From: JANPPS01 sp964242575
Lineage (GTDB): Bacteria > Pseudomonadota > Alphaproteobacteria > Acetobacterales > Acetobacteraceae
Reading direction: 5' to 3'
NCBI GenBank assembly: GCA_964242575.1
Contig: CAXTCN010000011.1
Span: 1-64,000 of the forward strand
DNA length: 64,000 nt
The notes under the pieces are model-generated. The model worked only from the letters and a program-made list of their open reading frames with translations. It searched no databases and had not been told where the DNA came from. The position numbers and the translations under genes were made by a program. This document shows positions 1 to 9,800 of the stretch, one piece after another (within the stretch, counting starts at the first letter, position 1; each line of letters begins with the position of its first letter).

Positions 1-857
<857 letters not shown>

Positions 858-869
858 TGACCGCCCGTC

Positions 870-1064
870 ATGCCTGATCCGGTCCCGCCCAAGCCCGTAC
901 CCGCGCAGCGCCCTGCGGCCGAGCAGGCCCGGCGCGACCGCGAGGCGGCGGCGTTGCGCGACAACCTGAAGCGCCGCAAAGAACAGGCCCGCGCACGCCA
1001 GGACCCGCCGCAAAAAGCGCCTGGCCCGGACCTTGGTTTGCCGCCGGACCCTGAGGTAGGCTAA
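870..1064 (+). CDS. Small basic hypothetical protein (64 aa)
   Basis: I do not recognise a named family. The 64-residue product has a Pro-rich N terminus, a central Arg/Lys/Ala helix containing ALRDNLKRRKEQARAR, and a Pro/Gly-rich tail. I recall small alphaproteobacterial proteins with a similar AALR-NLKRRK helix, but no function is known to me. It starts 12 bases after the ppdK stop and could be co-transcribed with it. The spacing GTCATG has no strong Shine-Dalgarno sequence. Its TAA stop is supplied by the first bases of a double-hairpin repeat. Base composition matches the neighbours, which supports coding, but this remains a prediction. Confidence 0.6.
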   Translation: MPDPVPPKPVPAQRPAAEQARRDREAAALRDNLKRRKEQARARQDPPQKAPGPDLGLPPDPEVG

Positions 1065-1160
1065 GCAAACTCCTACAGGTTTGCGCCCAGACAAACATCT
1101 AAGCAGTCCTGCGTAGCCTGTGCTGCCCCGCGCGCAGCACAGGCTACGCAGGACTGCTTA
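1061..1160 (+). repeat. Double-hairpin repeat element, copy 1
   Basis: The element opens with CTAAGCAAAC, whose TAA is the stop codon of the preceding small gene. GCAAAC (1065-1070) and GTTTGC (1079-1084) form a first 6-bp stem. A second, perfect 26-bp inverted repeat follows: arm 1100-1125 beginning TAAGCAGTCCT, 9-nt loop, arm 1135-1160 ending AGGACTGCTTA. The same layout recurs in reverse orientation at 21546-21648. It could act as a bidirectional terminator or RNA-stabilising structure, or be a small non-autonomous mobile repeat. No T-tract follows the large stem. Confidence 0.8.
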
Positions 1161-1189
1161 GACGCACGCCCTCCCCCGCCGAGGTACCC

Positions 1190-1744
1190 ATGCCCGTGAT
1201 GCCCGACCACTGGATTCGCCGCATGGCGCAGGAGCACGCCATGATCGAGCCGTTCGTCGAGACGCAGAAACGGGACGGCGTCATCAGCTACGGCCTGTCC
1301 AGCTACGGCTACGACGCCCGCGTCGCGGACGACTTCCGCGTGTTCACCAACGTGGACAGCGCGGTGGTGGACCCAAAGGCGTTCAGCGCCGACAGCTTCG
1401 TGCACCGCAGCGGCCCCACCTGCACCATCCCGCCCAACTCGTTCGCCTTGGCGCACACCGTCGAGTACTTCCGCATACCCCGGGATATCCTAGTGATTTG
1501 CCTTGGCAAGAGCACTTACGCCCGCTGCGGCATCATCGTGAACGTGACGCCGCTGGAGCCGGAGTGGGAGGGCCAGGTCACCATCGAGATCAGCAACACC
1601 ACCCCGCTCCCGGCCCGCATCCACGCGCATGAGGGCATCTGCCAGTTCCTGTTCCTGCGCGGCGACAGCGCGCCCGACGTGAGCTATGCCGACAAGAACG
1701 GCAAGTACATGCGCCAGCGCGGCGTCAGCCTGCCGCGGATGTGA
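1190..1744 (+). CDS. dcd: dCTP deaminase
   Basis: The product deaminates dCTP to dUTP, feeding dTMP synthesis. The 184 residues match the usual family length of 184-190. Visible features are the N-terminal MPDHWIRRMA, SSYGYDARV near residue 40, TYARCGIIVNVTPLEPEWEG near 110-130, VTIEISNTTPL carrying the family's catalytic Glu, and the C-terminal QGRY-like segment replaced by KYMRQRGVSLPRM. The ATG at 1190 was chosen; a second ATG three codons in is possible. The window also encodes ThyX at 45.0-45.9 kb, a second step of dTMP supply. murA follows after 11 bases. Confidence 0.96.
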   Translation: MPVMPDHWIRRMAQEHAMIEPFVETQKRDGVISYGLSSYGYDARVADDFRVFTNVDSAVVDPKAFSADSFVHRSGPTCTIPPNSFALAHTVEYFRIPRDILVICLGKSTYARCGIIVNVTPLEPEWEGQVTIEISNTTPLPARIHAHEGICQFLFLRGDSAPDVSYADKNGKYMRQRGVSLPRM

Positions 1745-1755
1745 GGGGCGCAGCC

Positions 1756-3012
<1,257 letters not shown>

Positions 3013-3070
3013 GGGTTCCGGCGGCGGGCGCGCGGTGCTAAACGCGCAGCACCTTCGTCCAGGAGCCTGC

Positions 3071-3763
3071 ATGACTGCCCCCTTTCCGGCCGCGAGCCTC
3101 GCGCCGGAAACCAACACGCCGCTGATCCTAGCCTTGCCCAAGGGACGCATCCTCGCGGAGTGCGGCCCCCTGCTGGACCGCGCCGGCGTGCATCCGGCGG
3201 CGGACTACATGGACGAGGACAGCCGGCGCTTGCGTTTTCCGACGGACAACGAGGGCTTGGACGTGGTGCGGGTACGCCCGTTCGATGTCGCCACCTTCGT
3301 CGCCTTCGGCGCGGCGCATATCGGCATCTGCGGCGCGGACGTGTTGATGGAGTTCGACTACTCGGAAATCTACGCGCCGCTCGACCTCGGCATCGGCCGT
3401 TGCCGGGTTAGCGTCGCGGAGCCAATGGAGACGGCCGGCACGGACGACCCGGCCACATGGTCCCGCGTGCGGGTTGCTACCAAGTACCCCAACACCGCCC
3501 GGCGGCACTACGCGGCGCGCGGCATCCAGGCCGAGATCGTGCACCTGAACGGCGCGATGGAGCTTGCGCCGGGCCTCGGCCTGTCCCGGCTGATCGTGGA
3601 CCTGGTGCAGACCGGCAGCACCTTGAAGGCGAACGGCCTTCGCGAAACTGAGGTGATCGCCCACGTCACCAGCCGGCTGATCGTGAACCGCACCGCGCTC
3701 AAGACCCGGCCCGAGGCGGTCGGCGCATGGATCGCCCGCTTCCGCGCGGCGCTCGCAGCTTGA
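3071..3763 (+). CDS. hisG: ATP phosphoribosyltransferase, short form
   Basis: HisG condenses ATP and PRPP in the first step of histidine synthesis. At about 230 residues it is the short form, without the C-terminal regulatory domain; this form normally needs the HisZ partner, which is not in the window. Visible are LALPKGRIL at the N terminus, GICGADVL near residue 90, and VDLVQTGSTLKANGL, the PRPP-binding loop, near 180. The start at 3071 has AGGAG six bases upstream; an in-frame ATG at 3035 is less likely. The TGA stop overlaps the proposed TTG start of hisD, suggesting coupling. Confidence 0.95.
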   Translation: MTAPFPAASLAPETNTPLILALPKGRILAECGPLLDRAGVHPAADYMDEDSRRLRFPTDNEGLDVVRVRPFDVATFVAFGAAHIGICGADVLMEFDYSEIYAPLDLGIGRCRVSVAEPMETAGTDDPATWSRVRVATKYPNTARRHYAARGIQAEIVHLNGAMELAPGLGLSRLIVDLVQTGSTLKANGLRETEVIAHVTSRLIVNRTALKTRPEAVGAWIARFRAALAA

Positions 3764-5046
3764 AGCGCCTCGACACCACTGACCCCGGCTTCGCCGGCGC
3801 GTTCCGCGCCTTGCTGCTGCAGGCGCGGGACACCACCACGCGCGTGGACGGCGTGGTGGCTGGCATCATCGCTACGGTGCGGGACCGGGGCGACGCGGCG
3901 TTGTGCGATTACACCAGCCAGCTCGACGGGTTCGACGTGGTTCCCGCCACGTTGCGCGTCACGGCGGACGAGATCGCGGCGGCGACGGCGAGCATCGCGC
4001 CTGAGCTTGCCGCGGCGCTCGACCTGGCAGCCGTGCGGATCGAGGCGTTCCACCGCGCGCAGATGCCGCACGACCTGGCTATGCAGGACGACGCGGGGCT
4101 TAGGCTCGGCATGCGCTGGGGCGCGCTGGACGCTGTTGGCATCTACGTGCCCGGCGGCAAGGCGGCCTACCCGTCCTCGGTGCTGATGAACGCGCTGCCG
4201 GCCCGCGTCGCCGACGTGTCGCGCGTCGCCATGTGCGTGCCCTGCCCCGGCGGCGTATTGAACCCGCTCGTGCTCGCCGCCGCACAGCGCGCGGGCGTCA
4301 CGGAAGTCTACCGGGTGGGCGGGGCGCAGGCGGTGGCGGCGCTGGCGTATGGCACCGCCACGATCGCCCCGGTGGACCGCATCGTTGGTCCCGGCAACGC
4401 CTACGTGGCGGAGGCCAAGCGCCAGGTGTTCGGCCGCGTCGGCATCGACAGCGTAGCCGGGCCGAGCGAGGTGGTGGTGCTCGCCGATGGCGATCAGGAC
4501 CCGCGGCACGTCGCCATCGACCTGCTGGCCCAGGCCGAGCATGACGAAAGCGCCCAGAGCATCCTTATCACCCCAAGCGCCAGCTTCGCCGATGCCGTCG
4601 CCCAGGCGGTCGAACAGGAGTTGCCTACCCTGCCCCGCGCCGCCATCGCCGGCGCGAGCTGGCGGGACCACGGCGCGGTCATCGTGACGCGGAGTTGGGA
4701 CGAGGCCGTGGACCTCACCAACCAGCTGGCGCCCGAACACCTGCAGATCATGGCGTCCGACCCGCACGCCCTGTTCGCCCGTATTCGCCACGCCGGGGCC
4801 GCGTTCCTGGGCCGTCACTGCCCAGAGGCCGTGGGCGACTACATCGCCGGCCCCAACCACGTGTTGCCCACCGGACGCACCGCACGGTTCGCTTCTGGCC
4901 TATCAGTGTTCGATTTCCTCAAGCGCACCACATGGGTGGAGGCAGACGCCGTGGCGCTTGCGCAAGTCGGCCCGGCCGCCGTCCTGTTGGCCGAGGCCGA
5001 AGGCCTGCAAGCGCACGCCCGCAGCATTGCGCTACGCTTGGCTTGA
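3760..5046 (+). CDS. hisD: Histidinol dehydrogenase
   Basis: HisD oxidises L-histidinol to L-histidine in two NAD-dependent steps. The 428 residues fit the family. Visible are GIYVPGGKAAYPSSVLM near 130, the GPGNAYVAEAKRQV segment with VAGPSEVVV near 210-240, AQAEHDESA with the zinc-ligand His, and LAPEHLQI followed by GPNHVLPTG. I chose the TTG at 3760, overlapping the hisG stop as TTGA, because the protein then opens MKRLDTTDPGF like relatives. The alternative ATG at 3727 would add 11 residues inside hisG. A short gap then leads to infA. Confidence 0.95.
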   Translation: MKRLDTTDPGFAGAFRALLLQARDTTTRVDGVVAGIIATVRDRGDAALCDYTSQLDGFDVVPATLRVTADEIAAATASIAPELAAALDLAAVRIEAFHRAQMPHDLAMQDDAGLRLGMRWGALDAVGIYVPGGKAAYPSSVLMNALPARVADVSRVAMCVPCPGGVLNPLVLAAAQRAGVTEVYRVGGAQAVAALAYGTATIAPVDRIVGPGNAYVAEAKRQVFGRVGIDSVAGPSEVVVLADGDQDPRHVAIDLLAQAEHDESAQSILITPSASFADAVAQAVEQELPTLPRAAIAGASWRDHGAVIVTRSWDEAVDLTNQLAPEHLQIMASDPHALFARIRHAGAAFLGRHCPEAVGDYIAGPNHVLPTGRTARFASGLSVFDFLKRTTWVEADAVALAQVGPAAVLLAEAEGLQAHARSIALRLA

Positions 5047-5109
5047 CCCCTCCAGTGCGCGTCCACACATCCGGCCACGAAGTCAAATTACAACTGATTT
5101 AGGAACCTA

Positions 5110-5328
5110 ATGTCCAAAGAAGACATGATCGAGTTCAGCGGCACCGTGCTTGAACTGTTACCGAATGCCATGTTCCGGGTAAAGCTCGACAACGAGCACA
5201 GTATCCTAGCGCATACATCCGGCAAAATGCGCAAGAACCGCATCCGCGTGCTGGCTGGGGACCGCGTGAACGTCGAAATGACGCCGTACGACTTGAGCAA
5301 GGGCCGGATTACGTTCCGCTTTAAATAG
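5110..5328 (+). CDS. infA: Translation initiation factor IF-1
   Basis: IF-1 binds the ribosomal A site during initiation. The 72-residue protein is a complete single S1/OB-fold domain. It contains MIEFSGTVLELLPNAMFRV and the closing YDLSKGRITFRFK typical of the factor. AGGA sits about six bases before the ATG. The infA-maf-RNase G-yacG order is common in Alphaproteobacteria. The next gene starts just two bases after its TAG stop, so the four genes probably form one transcript. Confidence 0.98.
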   Translation: MSKEDMIEFSGTVLELLPNAMFRVKLDNEHSILAHTSGKMRKNRIRVLAGDRVNVEMTPYDLSKGRITFRFK

Positions 5329-5330
5329 GC

Positions 5331-5900
5331 TTGCATCCCCTAGTTCTCGCCTCCGCCAGCCCGCGCCGGCTGGAACTGCTGGCGCAAGTCGGCATTACGC
5401 CGGACCAAGTTGTGGCGCCGGACATCGACGAGACCCCGCACCGGGACGAAATTCCCCGCCTTTATGCCGTCCGGATGGCGCACGCCAAGGCGCAGGCCGC
5501 CCAGCAACCGGGCGCGTTCGTGCTGGCAGCCGACACCGTGGTGGCAGTGGGCCGCCGCATCATGCCCAAGGCGGCCGACGCCGAGGACGTGCGCGCTTGC
5601 CTCGCCCTGCTGTCCGGCCGCCGCCATCATGTCCTGACCGCGGTCGTGCTGGTCGCGCCCGATGGCCGCGTGGCGGACCGCTTGTCCGACAGCGCCGTGG
5701 CGTTCGCCCGCCTGACCGGTGCCCAGCTTGACGCCTACGCCGCCTGTGGCGAGGGCGTCGGCAAGGCTGGGGGCTATGCCATCCAGGGCCGCGCCGCCGG
5801 GTTCACCCGTTTCCTGTCCGGCAGCTACAGCGGCGTGGTCGGCCTGCCGTTGTTCGAGGCGTGCCAGCTCCTGCGCGGACGCGGCTATCCCGTCCCTTGA
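5331..5900 (+). CDS. maf: Maf-like nucleoside triphosphate pyrophosphatase
   Basis: Maf proteins hydrolyse non-canonical or modified nucleoside triphosphates to monophosphates, a house-cleaning role; some family members affect septation. The 189 residues open with MHPLVLASASPRRLELL, the family signature, followed by IDETPH and the AADTVV segment with the catalytic Asp near residue 70. GYAIQGRAAGF near 150 and the SGSYSGVVGLPL motif are also present. Translation starts at a TTG two bases after infA. Its stop overlaps the TTG start of the next gene. Exact nucleotide preference cannot be read from sequence. Confidence 0.93.
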   Translation: MHPLVLASASPRRLELLAQVGITPDQVVAPDIDETPHRDEIPRLYAVRMAHAKAQAAQQPGAFVLAADTVVAVGRRIMPKAADAEDVRACLALLSGRRHHVLTAVVLVAPDGRVADRLSDSAVAFARLTGAQLDAYAACGEGVGKAGGYAIQGRAAGFTRFLSGSYSGVVGLPLFEACQLLRGRGYPVP

Positions 5901-6997
5901 TCCGCATCCTGGCCTCCAGCAGCCCCGGGGAGGTGCGCGTGGCGGCGGTGCAGGATGGGACGCTGCTGGACTACGCCATCGACCGGCCTGGCCGTCCCGA
6001 CGGCGTAGGTGACCTGTATCGCGGCCGGGTTCTGGCGCACATGCCCGCCCTCGCCGGCGCGTTCGTGGCCCTGCCTGACACTGAGGGCTTCCTGCCGGAC
6101 AGCGCGGGCGGCGCAGGCCTCAATGACGGCATGGCGGTGCAGGTGCGCGTGACCCGGGCGGCGCAGGGCGGCAAGGGGCCGCGGCTCGCCATGCAGGGCG
6201 AGGGCGCTCCCGGACCGCCCATGCTGCTGCGGCGCGGGCCGGGTGCGGCCGAGCGGCTGACCCGGCTGCACCTCGACGCACCGCTCAGCGTGGATGACCC
6301 GGCCTTGGCCGCCCAGCTCCGTCCGGTCCTGGGCGCCCGCGTCTCGGTCGTCCATGCCGGGTTCGATGACGATGTGGCCGGGCAGATCGAGGCGCTGGCC
6401 GCCACCCACATCGCGCTGCCCGGCGGCGCGCGGGCCAGCATCCACCCCACGCCCGCCCTGGTCGCAATCGACATCGACGGCGCCGCTACGAGCGCCGACC
6501 GCCGCGCCAAGGCCACCGCGCAGATGGCCACAAACCTCGCGCTGCTGCCGGAGCTGGCCCGGCAAATCAGGCTGCGCAACCTGTCCGGCGCCATCCTGGT
6601 TGACCTCGCCGGGTTGACGGTGCGGCGCAGGGCCACGCTGGCGCCAGCGTTCGCGGCGGCGCTGGCGCATGACCCGCTGCGGCCCCGGTTTTTGGGCTTC
6701 ACCGCGCTCGGCTTGGCAGAGATGACGCGCCCACGGGTGCATCCACCGCTGCACGAGTTGCTGGCCGGCCCTCATGCAGCCGGGCTCAACGCGCTGCGGC
6801 AGGTGATGCAGGCGTCCGCCGCCCTGCCGGCGCTGGTGCACGCGCTCCGGTGCGCGCCAGACGTGGCGGCGGCGCTGTCGGACGACCCGGTGGCGCTTCC
6901 GGACCTTGCACGGCGCACCGGCCGTCCCCTTGTGCTTCGGCCCGACCCGTCGCTTCCGCCGGGCCAGTGCAGCGTTGAAAGGGTCGAACGTGGCTGA
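5897..6997 (+). CDS. Short ribonuclease E/G family protein
   Basis: This is a shortened member of the RNase E/G family, 366 residues against about 490 for RNase G. The N-terminal S1-like segment is recognisable (DLYRGRVLAHMP, then AGAFVALP). Two segments resemble the catalytic core: LVAIDIDGA and GAILVDLAG, whose Asp residues correspond to the metal-binding pair of RNase E. The zinc-link CPxC region of full-length enzymes is absent. The TTG at 5897 overlaps the maf stop as TTGA. The position between maf and yacG is typical in Alphaproteobacteria. Likely role is RNA processing, but activity and oligomeric state are uncertain because the C-terminal part is missing. Confidence 0.85.
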   Translation: MIRILASSSPGEVRVAAVQDGTLLDYAIDRPGRPDGVGDLYRGRVLAHMPALAGAFVALPDTEGFLPDSAGGAGLNDGMAVQVRVTRAAQGGKGPRLAMQGEGAPGPPMLLRRGPGAAERLTRLHLDAPLSVDDPALAAQLRPVLGARVSVVHAGFDDDVAGQIEALAATHIALPGGARASIHPTPALVAIDIDGAATSADRRAKATAQMATNLALLPELARQIRLRNLSGAILVDLAGLTVRRRATLAPAFAAALAHDPLRPRFLGFTALGLAEMTRPRVHPPLHELLAGPHAAGLNALRQVMQASAALPALVHALRCAPDVAAALSDDPVALPDLARRTGRPLVLRPDPSLPPGQCSVERVERG

Positions 6998-7190
6998 CGC
7001 CAAGCCCTGCGAAATTTGCGGCCGTCCGGCTGAGGCGCCGCGGTTCCGTCCATTCTGCTCCGCCCGCTGCGCCGACGTGGACCTCGGCCGCTGGTTCAAC
7101 GGCGGCTACCGCATGCCCGGCCCGCCGCCGGAGCTGGACGAGAACGCCGTGGACGATGCCGGAACCAACAGCGGCCACCAGGACACTTGA
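6990..7190 (+). CDS. yacG: DNA gyrase inhibitor YacG (zinc ribbon)
   Basis: YacG is a small zinc-binding protein that binds GyrB and inhibits DNA gyrase in E. coli. The 66 residues contain the four zinc ligands as CEICG near residue 7 and FCSARC near 23, followed by ADVDLGRWFNGGYRMPG, the family's conserved core. A GTG start at 6990 overlaps the end of the preceding RNase gene and leaves a short N terminus (VADAKPCEICG). An in-frame ATG at 6906 lies deep inside the upstream gene and was rejected. The C-terminal tail is acidic. tRNA-Phe follows 39 bases later. Confidence 0.93.
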   Translation: MADAKPCEICGRPAEAPRFRPFCSARCADVDLGRWFNGGYRMPGPPPELDENAVDDAGTNSGHQDT

Positions 7191-7229
7191 AGTCCGCCGT
7201 CGAGTGGGCTACCCACCCGTGCCGACGGC

Positions 7230-7305
7230 GCCCAGGTAGCTCAGTTGGTAGAGCATGCGACTGAAAATCGCAGTGTCGGCGGTTCGACTCCGTCCCTGGG
7301 CACCA
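7230..7305 (+). tRNA. tRNA-Phe (GAA)
   Basis: A 76-nt cloverleaf can be folded by eye: acceptor stem GCCCAGG with CCTGGGC, D arm AGCTCAGTTGGTAGAGC, anticodon loop CTGAAAA giving GAA, and T arm with GGTTCGACTCC. The CCA end is encoded (7303-7305). The tRNA follows yacG and is abutted at its 3' end by an integrase remnant. Confidence 0.97.
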
Positions 7306-7520
7306 CCGCGCCACGCGCCTTGGCGAGCGTCACATCGGGGTATGCGCCCAGCCCCATGTCCCGCAGGCGCCCCTGGCGCGTGTAACGCATGACCCAGCCC
7401 TTGCGGCCGGTGCCGCGGATCAACAGGTGCAGGCCATCGCCGTCGGTGTAACGTCCAGGTTGAACAAGGTCTGTGACCTCCTGGGCGGTCAGCTTACCCG
7501 TCGCGAGGCGGTCCCTTTCC
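7306..7520 (-). pseudogene. Remnant of a tyrosine recombinase (integrase) N-terminal domain
   Basis: Read on the minus strand, this stretch encodes a piece resembling the N-terminal arm-binding domain of P4-type integrases. It includes KLTAQEVTDLVQPGRYTDG, then GDGLHLLIRGTGRKGW and MGLGAYPDVTLAKARGA. No in-frame start is seen upstream, and the match stops exactly where the tRNA-Phe 3' end begins, so the catalytic domain is gone. This is what is left of an element that used the tRNA-Phe 3' end as attachment site; that reading is inference. The remaining bases up to tRNA-Tyr show no convincing gene. Confidence 0.75.
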
Positions 7521-7643
7521 GAATCCCATGAAAGTTCCGGGTTTGCTATGGTCTAACATGGGTGCCGATGGAAAACAGGCTGCGCTCCAAGTCAATGGTT
7601 GCAGGCGTTTTGCGCCGCTTATCAACCGTGACGGAACGAAGAT

Positions 7644-7729
7644 TGGTGGAGGGGGTTGGATTCGAACCAACGTAGGCGTACGCCAGCGGATTTACAGTCC
7701 GCCCCCTTTAGCCACTCGGGCACCCCTCC
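7644..7729 (-). tRNA. tRNA-Tyr (GTA)
   Basis: On the minus strand an 86-nt class II tRNA is seen. It has acceptor GGAGGGG pairing with CCCCTCC, the anticodon loop around CTGTAAA giving GTA, a long variable arm, and a T arm with GGTTCGAATCC. CCA is encoded at the 3' end. It stands alone between the integrase remnant and the methyltransferase gene, transcribed away from the latter. Confidence 0.97.
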
Positions 7730-7843
7730 AAGCTAGGCTGCGCGACGTATCTCCGGCGGGCGTCCGTGTCAATCTGGTGCCTGGCTGGCATCTGGCCGGG
7801 CTGGCACGTAGCCGGGCGGACCTGCACCCTGTATAGGGTGACG

Positions 7844-8986
7844 ATGCGCAGCAAGCCCCCTCATCGACCCGGCAGCGGTGGACCGGCTAGTACCGGGCCG
7901 CGGCCCCCTCGTTACGGTGCCGGCGAAGCGCCGCCCGGCGGCAAGCGCCCGGCCCGGCCCAATGGCGGCGGGTTCGCCCAGCGCGGGTCACGGCCAGAGG
8001 CTTCCGCGCCGGATGCGGTCCCGGCCCGGCCGAAATCTACCCGCCCGCCACCGCGCGACCGGTCCAGCGGGCCGCGTCCGAGCCGGGCGCCGGACCGCGC
8101 CGAACCGCCTCGCCTGGGCCAGCCGCGCCCGGCCCGTGCCGTCGCTGCGCCGGCCCGGGTGGAGACGCCCCGGACTGAGCCGCGCGAGACCCTGCGCGCC
8201 CCGCCGCCGCGTCCTGTTGCCGAGCGCCCTACGCAGGCCCGTCCACCCCACGCCGCGCCGCCCCGCGACAACGCCCCGCGCGGCAGCGTGTGGCTGCATG
8301 GGCTGCATCCCGTGGCGGCGGCGCTGGCGAACCCGGCGCGCCGGGCCAAGCGGCTGTTGCTGACCGAGGAGGCGGAGGCCGCGCTGGAGGCGCGCCTGCC
8401 AAAGCCGTGGCCGCTTGCGGCGGAGCGGACCGAGCGGAGCAAGATTGACCACCTTTTGGGCCGGGACACGGTGCACCAGGGCGCCGCGATGCTGGCGGAC
8501 CTGCTGCCCCCGCCCTCGCTCGCGGCGGTGCTGGAGCGGCCGGGGCCGGTGCTGGTGCTGGACCAGGTGACGGACCCGCGCAACGTCGGCGCGGTGCTGC
8601 GCAGCGCCGCCGCGTTCGGCGCCGCCGCGGTCATCACCCAGGACCGCAACGCCCCGGAGGAAACCGGCGTGCTGGCCAAGGCCGCGTCCGGCGCGCTGGA
8701 GAGGGTGCCGCTGATGCGCGCGGTGAACCTGGCGCGGACCTTGGTGGCGCTGAAGGCGGCCGGGCTGTGGGTGGTAGGCCTGGACGCCGGCGGCGCTCCG
8801 TTGCGGGGCGAGCCGCTGCGGGAGCGGCGGGTGGCGTTGGTGCTGGGCGCGGAGGGCGCCGGGCTACGGCGGCTGACGCGGGAGACGTGCGACGAGGTGG
8901 CGGGGCTGGCGATGCCGGGCGGGATGGAGAGCCTGAACGTCTCGGCGGCGGCGACCGTCGCGCTATACGAATTGTCGCGGGGTTAG
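7844..8986 (+). CDS. rlmB: TrmH/SpoU-family rRNA 2'-O-methyltransferase (RlmB-like)
   Basis: The C-terminal half is a SPOUT 2'-O-ribose methyltransferase, most like RlmB, which methylates G2251 of 23S rRNA using SAM. Visible are VLDQVTDPRNVGAVLRSA, where the conserved N and R bind and position the substrates, LVLGAEGAGL near residue 335, and the knot motif MESLNVSAAATVALYEL at the end. A substrate-binding domain begins with SVWLHGLHPVAAAL. The first ~145 residues are an unusual Pro/Arg/Ala-rich, probably disordered, basic extension. The start at 7844 follows GGGTGA; an upstream ATG at 7766 lacks this. Family assignment is firm; the exact rRNA site is inferred. Confidence 0.9.
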   Translation: MRSKPPHRPGSGGPASTGPRPPRYGAGEAPPGGKRPARPNGGGFAQRGSRPEASAPDAVPARPKSTRPPPRDRSSGPRPSRAPDRAEPPRLGQPRPARAVAAPARVETPRTEPRETLRAPPPRPVAERPTQARPPHAAPPRDNAPRGSVWLHGLHPVAAALANPARRAKRLLLTEEAEAALEARLPKPWPLAAERTERSKIDHLLGRDTVHQGAAMLADLLPPPSLAAVLERPGPVLVLDQVTDPRNVGAVLRSAAAFGAAAVITQDRNAPEETGVLAKAASGALERVPLMRAVNLARTLVALKAAGLWVVGLDAGGAPLRGEPLRERRVALVLGAEGAGLRRLTRETCDEVAGLAMPGGMESLNVSAAATVALYELSRG

Positions 8987-8990
8987 GGGC

Positions 8991-9767
8991 ATGTTCGACG
9001 CCGAACGCACCGCCGCCGCATTGATGGCGGCCCGGCGCGGCCCGGACCGGCGCGTGCTGGACCGCTCGCCGGACGCGCCGGACAGCTTGGCGGAGGGGAT
9101 CGCCGCGCAAGTCGCGTTGGCGTACCGGCAGGGCGCGTGGCCGCCGGCCGGGTTCAAGATCGGCGCCACGACCCGGCGGATGCAGGAGTACCTCGGCCTG
9201 CCGGGTCCAGCGGCCGGGTTCATCGCGGAGGCCGGGCTACACGGCGACGGCAGCACGCTGGGCTTCCACGGCCTGCTCAACCCCGGCGTCGAGTGCGAGC
9301 TGGCGGTGCTGCTGGCGCATGACCTGCCGCCCGGGCCGTGCACGCGGGAGACGGCGATGGCGGCGGTGGAAACGCTGATAGCCGGGATCGAGCTGGTGGA
9401 GAACCGCTACGTCCCCCTGCCCGCGCTCGGCACGCCGTTGCTGGTGGCGGACCAGGTGTTCCACGCCGCCGCCGTGCTGGGCGCGCCGCATGACGGGTGG
9501 CGCGATTTGGACCTGAAGGCGCTGGAGGGTCGCATCACGACGGACGGCGCGCTGCGGGGCGAAGGGCTGGGCGGGGACCTGTTGGGGGACCCGATGCTGG
9601 CGCTGGCGTGGCTGGCGGGCTCGGCGGAGGCAGCGGCGTTCGGCGGCCTGCGCGCCGGGCAGGTGGTGATGCTGGGCAGCGTGACCCCGCCGATTTGGCT
9701 GGACGGCCCGGCGCGTATCCGGGTGGAGTTCGCGCCGCTGCCGGCGGTGGAGCTGCACCTGGTTTGA
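8991..9767 (+). CDS. 2-keto-4-pentenoate hydratase / fumarylacetoacetate hydrolase-superfamily protein
   Basis: The 258-residue product resembles 2-keto-4-pentenoate hydratases and 4-oxalocrotonate decarboxylases of aromatic meta-cleavage pathways. These are metal-dependent cytoplasmic enzymes. Supporting features are GFKIGATTRRMQEYLGL near residue 53, NPGVECELAVLLAHDLP near 100 with acidic metal ligands, IAGIELVENRY near 130, LVADQVFHAA, and the late GQVVMLGSVTPP. It begins four bases after the methyltransferase stop, so it is probably co-transcribed although functionally unrelated. No other meta-cleavage gene is adjacent, so its true substrate is open. Confidence 0.85.
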   Translation: MFDAERTAAALMAARRGPDRRVLDRSPDAPDSLAEGIAAQVALAYRQGAWPPAGFKIGATTRRMQEYLGLPGPAAGFIAEAGLHGDGSTLGFHGLLNPGVECELAVLLAHDLPPGPCTRETAMAAVETLIAGIELVENRYVPLPALGTPLLVADQVFHAAAVLGAPHDGWRDLDLKALEGRITTDGALRGEGLGGDLLGDPMLALAWLAGSAEAAAFGGLRAGQVVMLGSVTPPIWLDGPARIRVEFAPLPAVELHLV

Positions 9768-9777
9768 GGCCGCTGCG

Positions 9778-9800
9778 CTTAAACGTTTGGTAAACTATTG
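9778..9800 (+). promoter_or_regulatory. Putative shared promoter/operator motif upstream of the 74-aa gene
   Basis: The bases follow the pattern CTTAA-N3-TTTGG-N-AA-N4-TTG. The same pattern lies at 57195-57217 in front of another small gene. The left part, TTAA-N7-GTAA, recalls the CtrA full site TTAA-N7-TTAA with one changed base, but that link is only a suggestion. It sits 100 bases before the ATG. Confidence 0.4.

Noticed and set aside
7528..7836. A 102-codon forward ORF
   Set aside because: It runs through the antisense of tRNA-Tyr and has no ribosome site or family resemblance.
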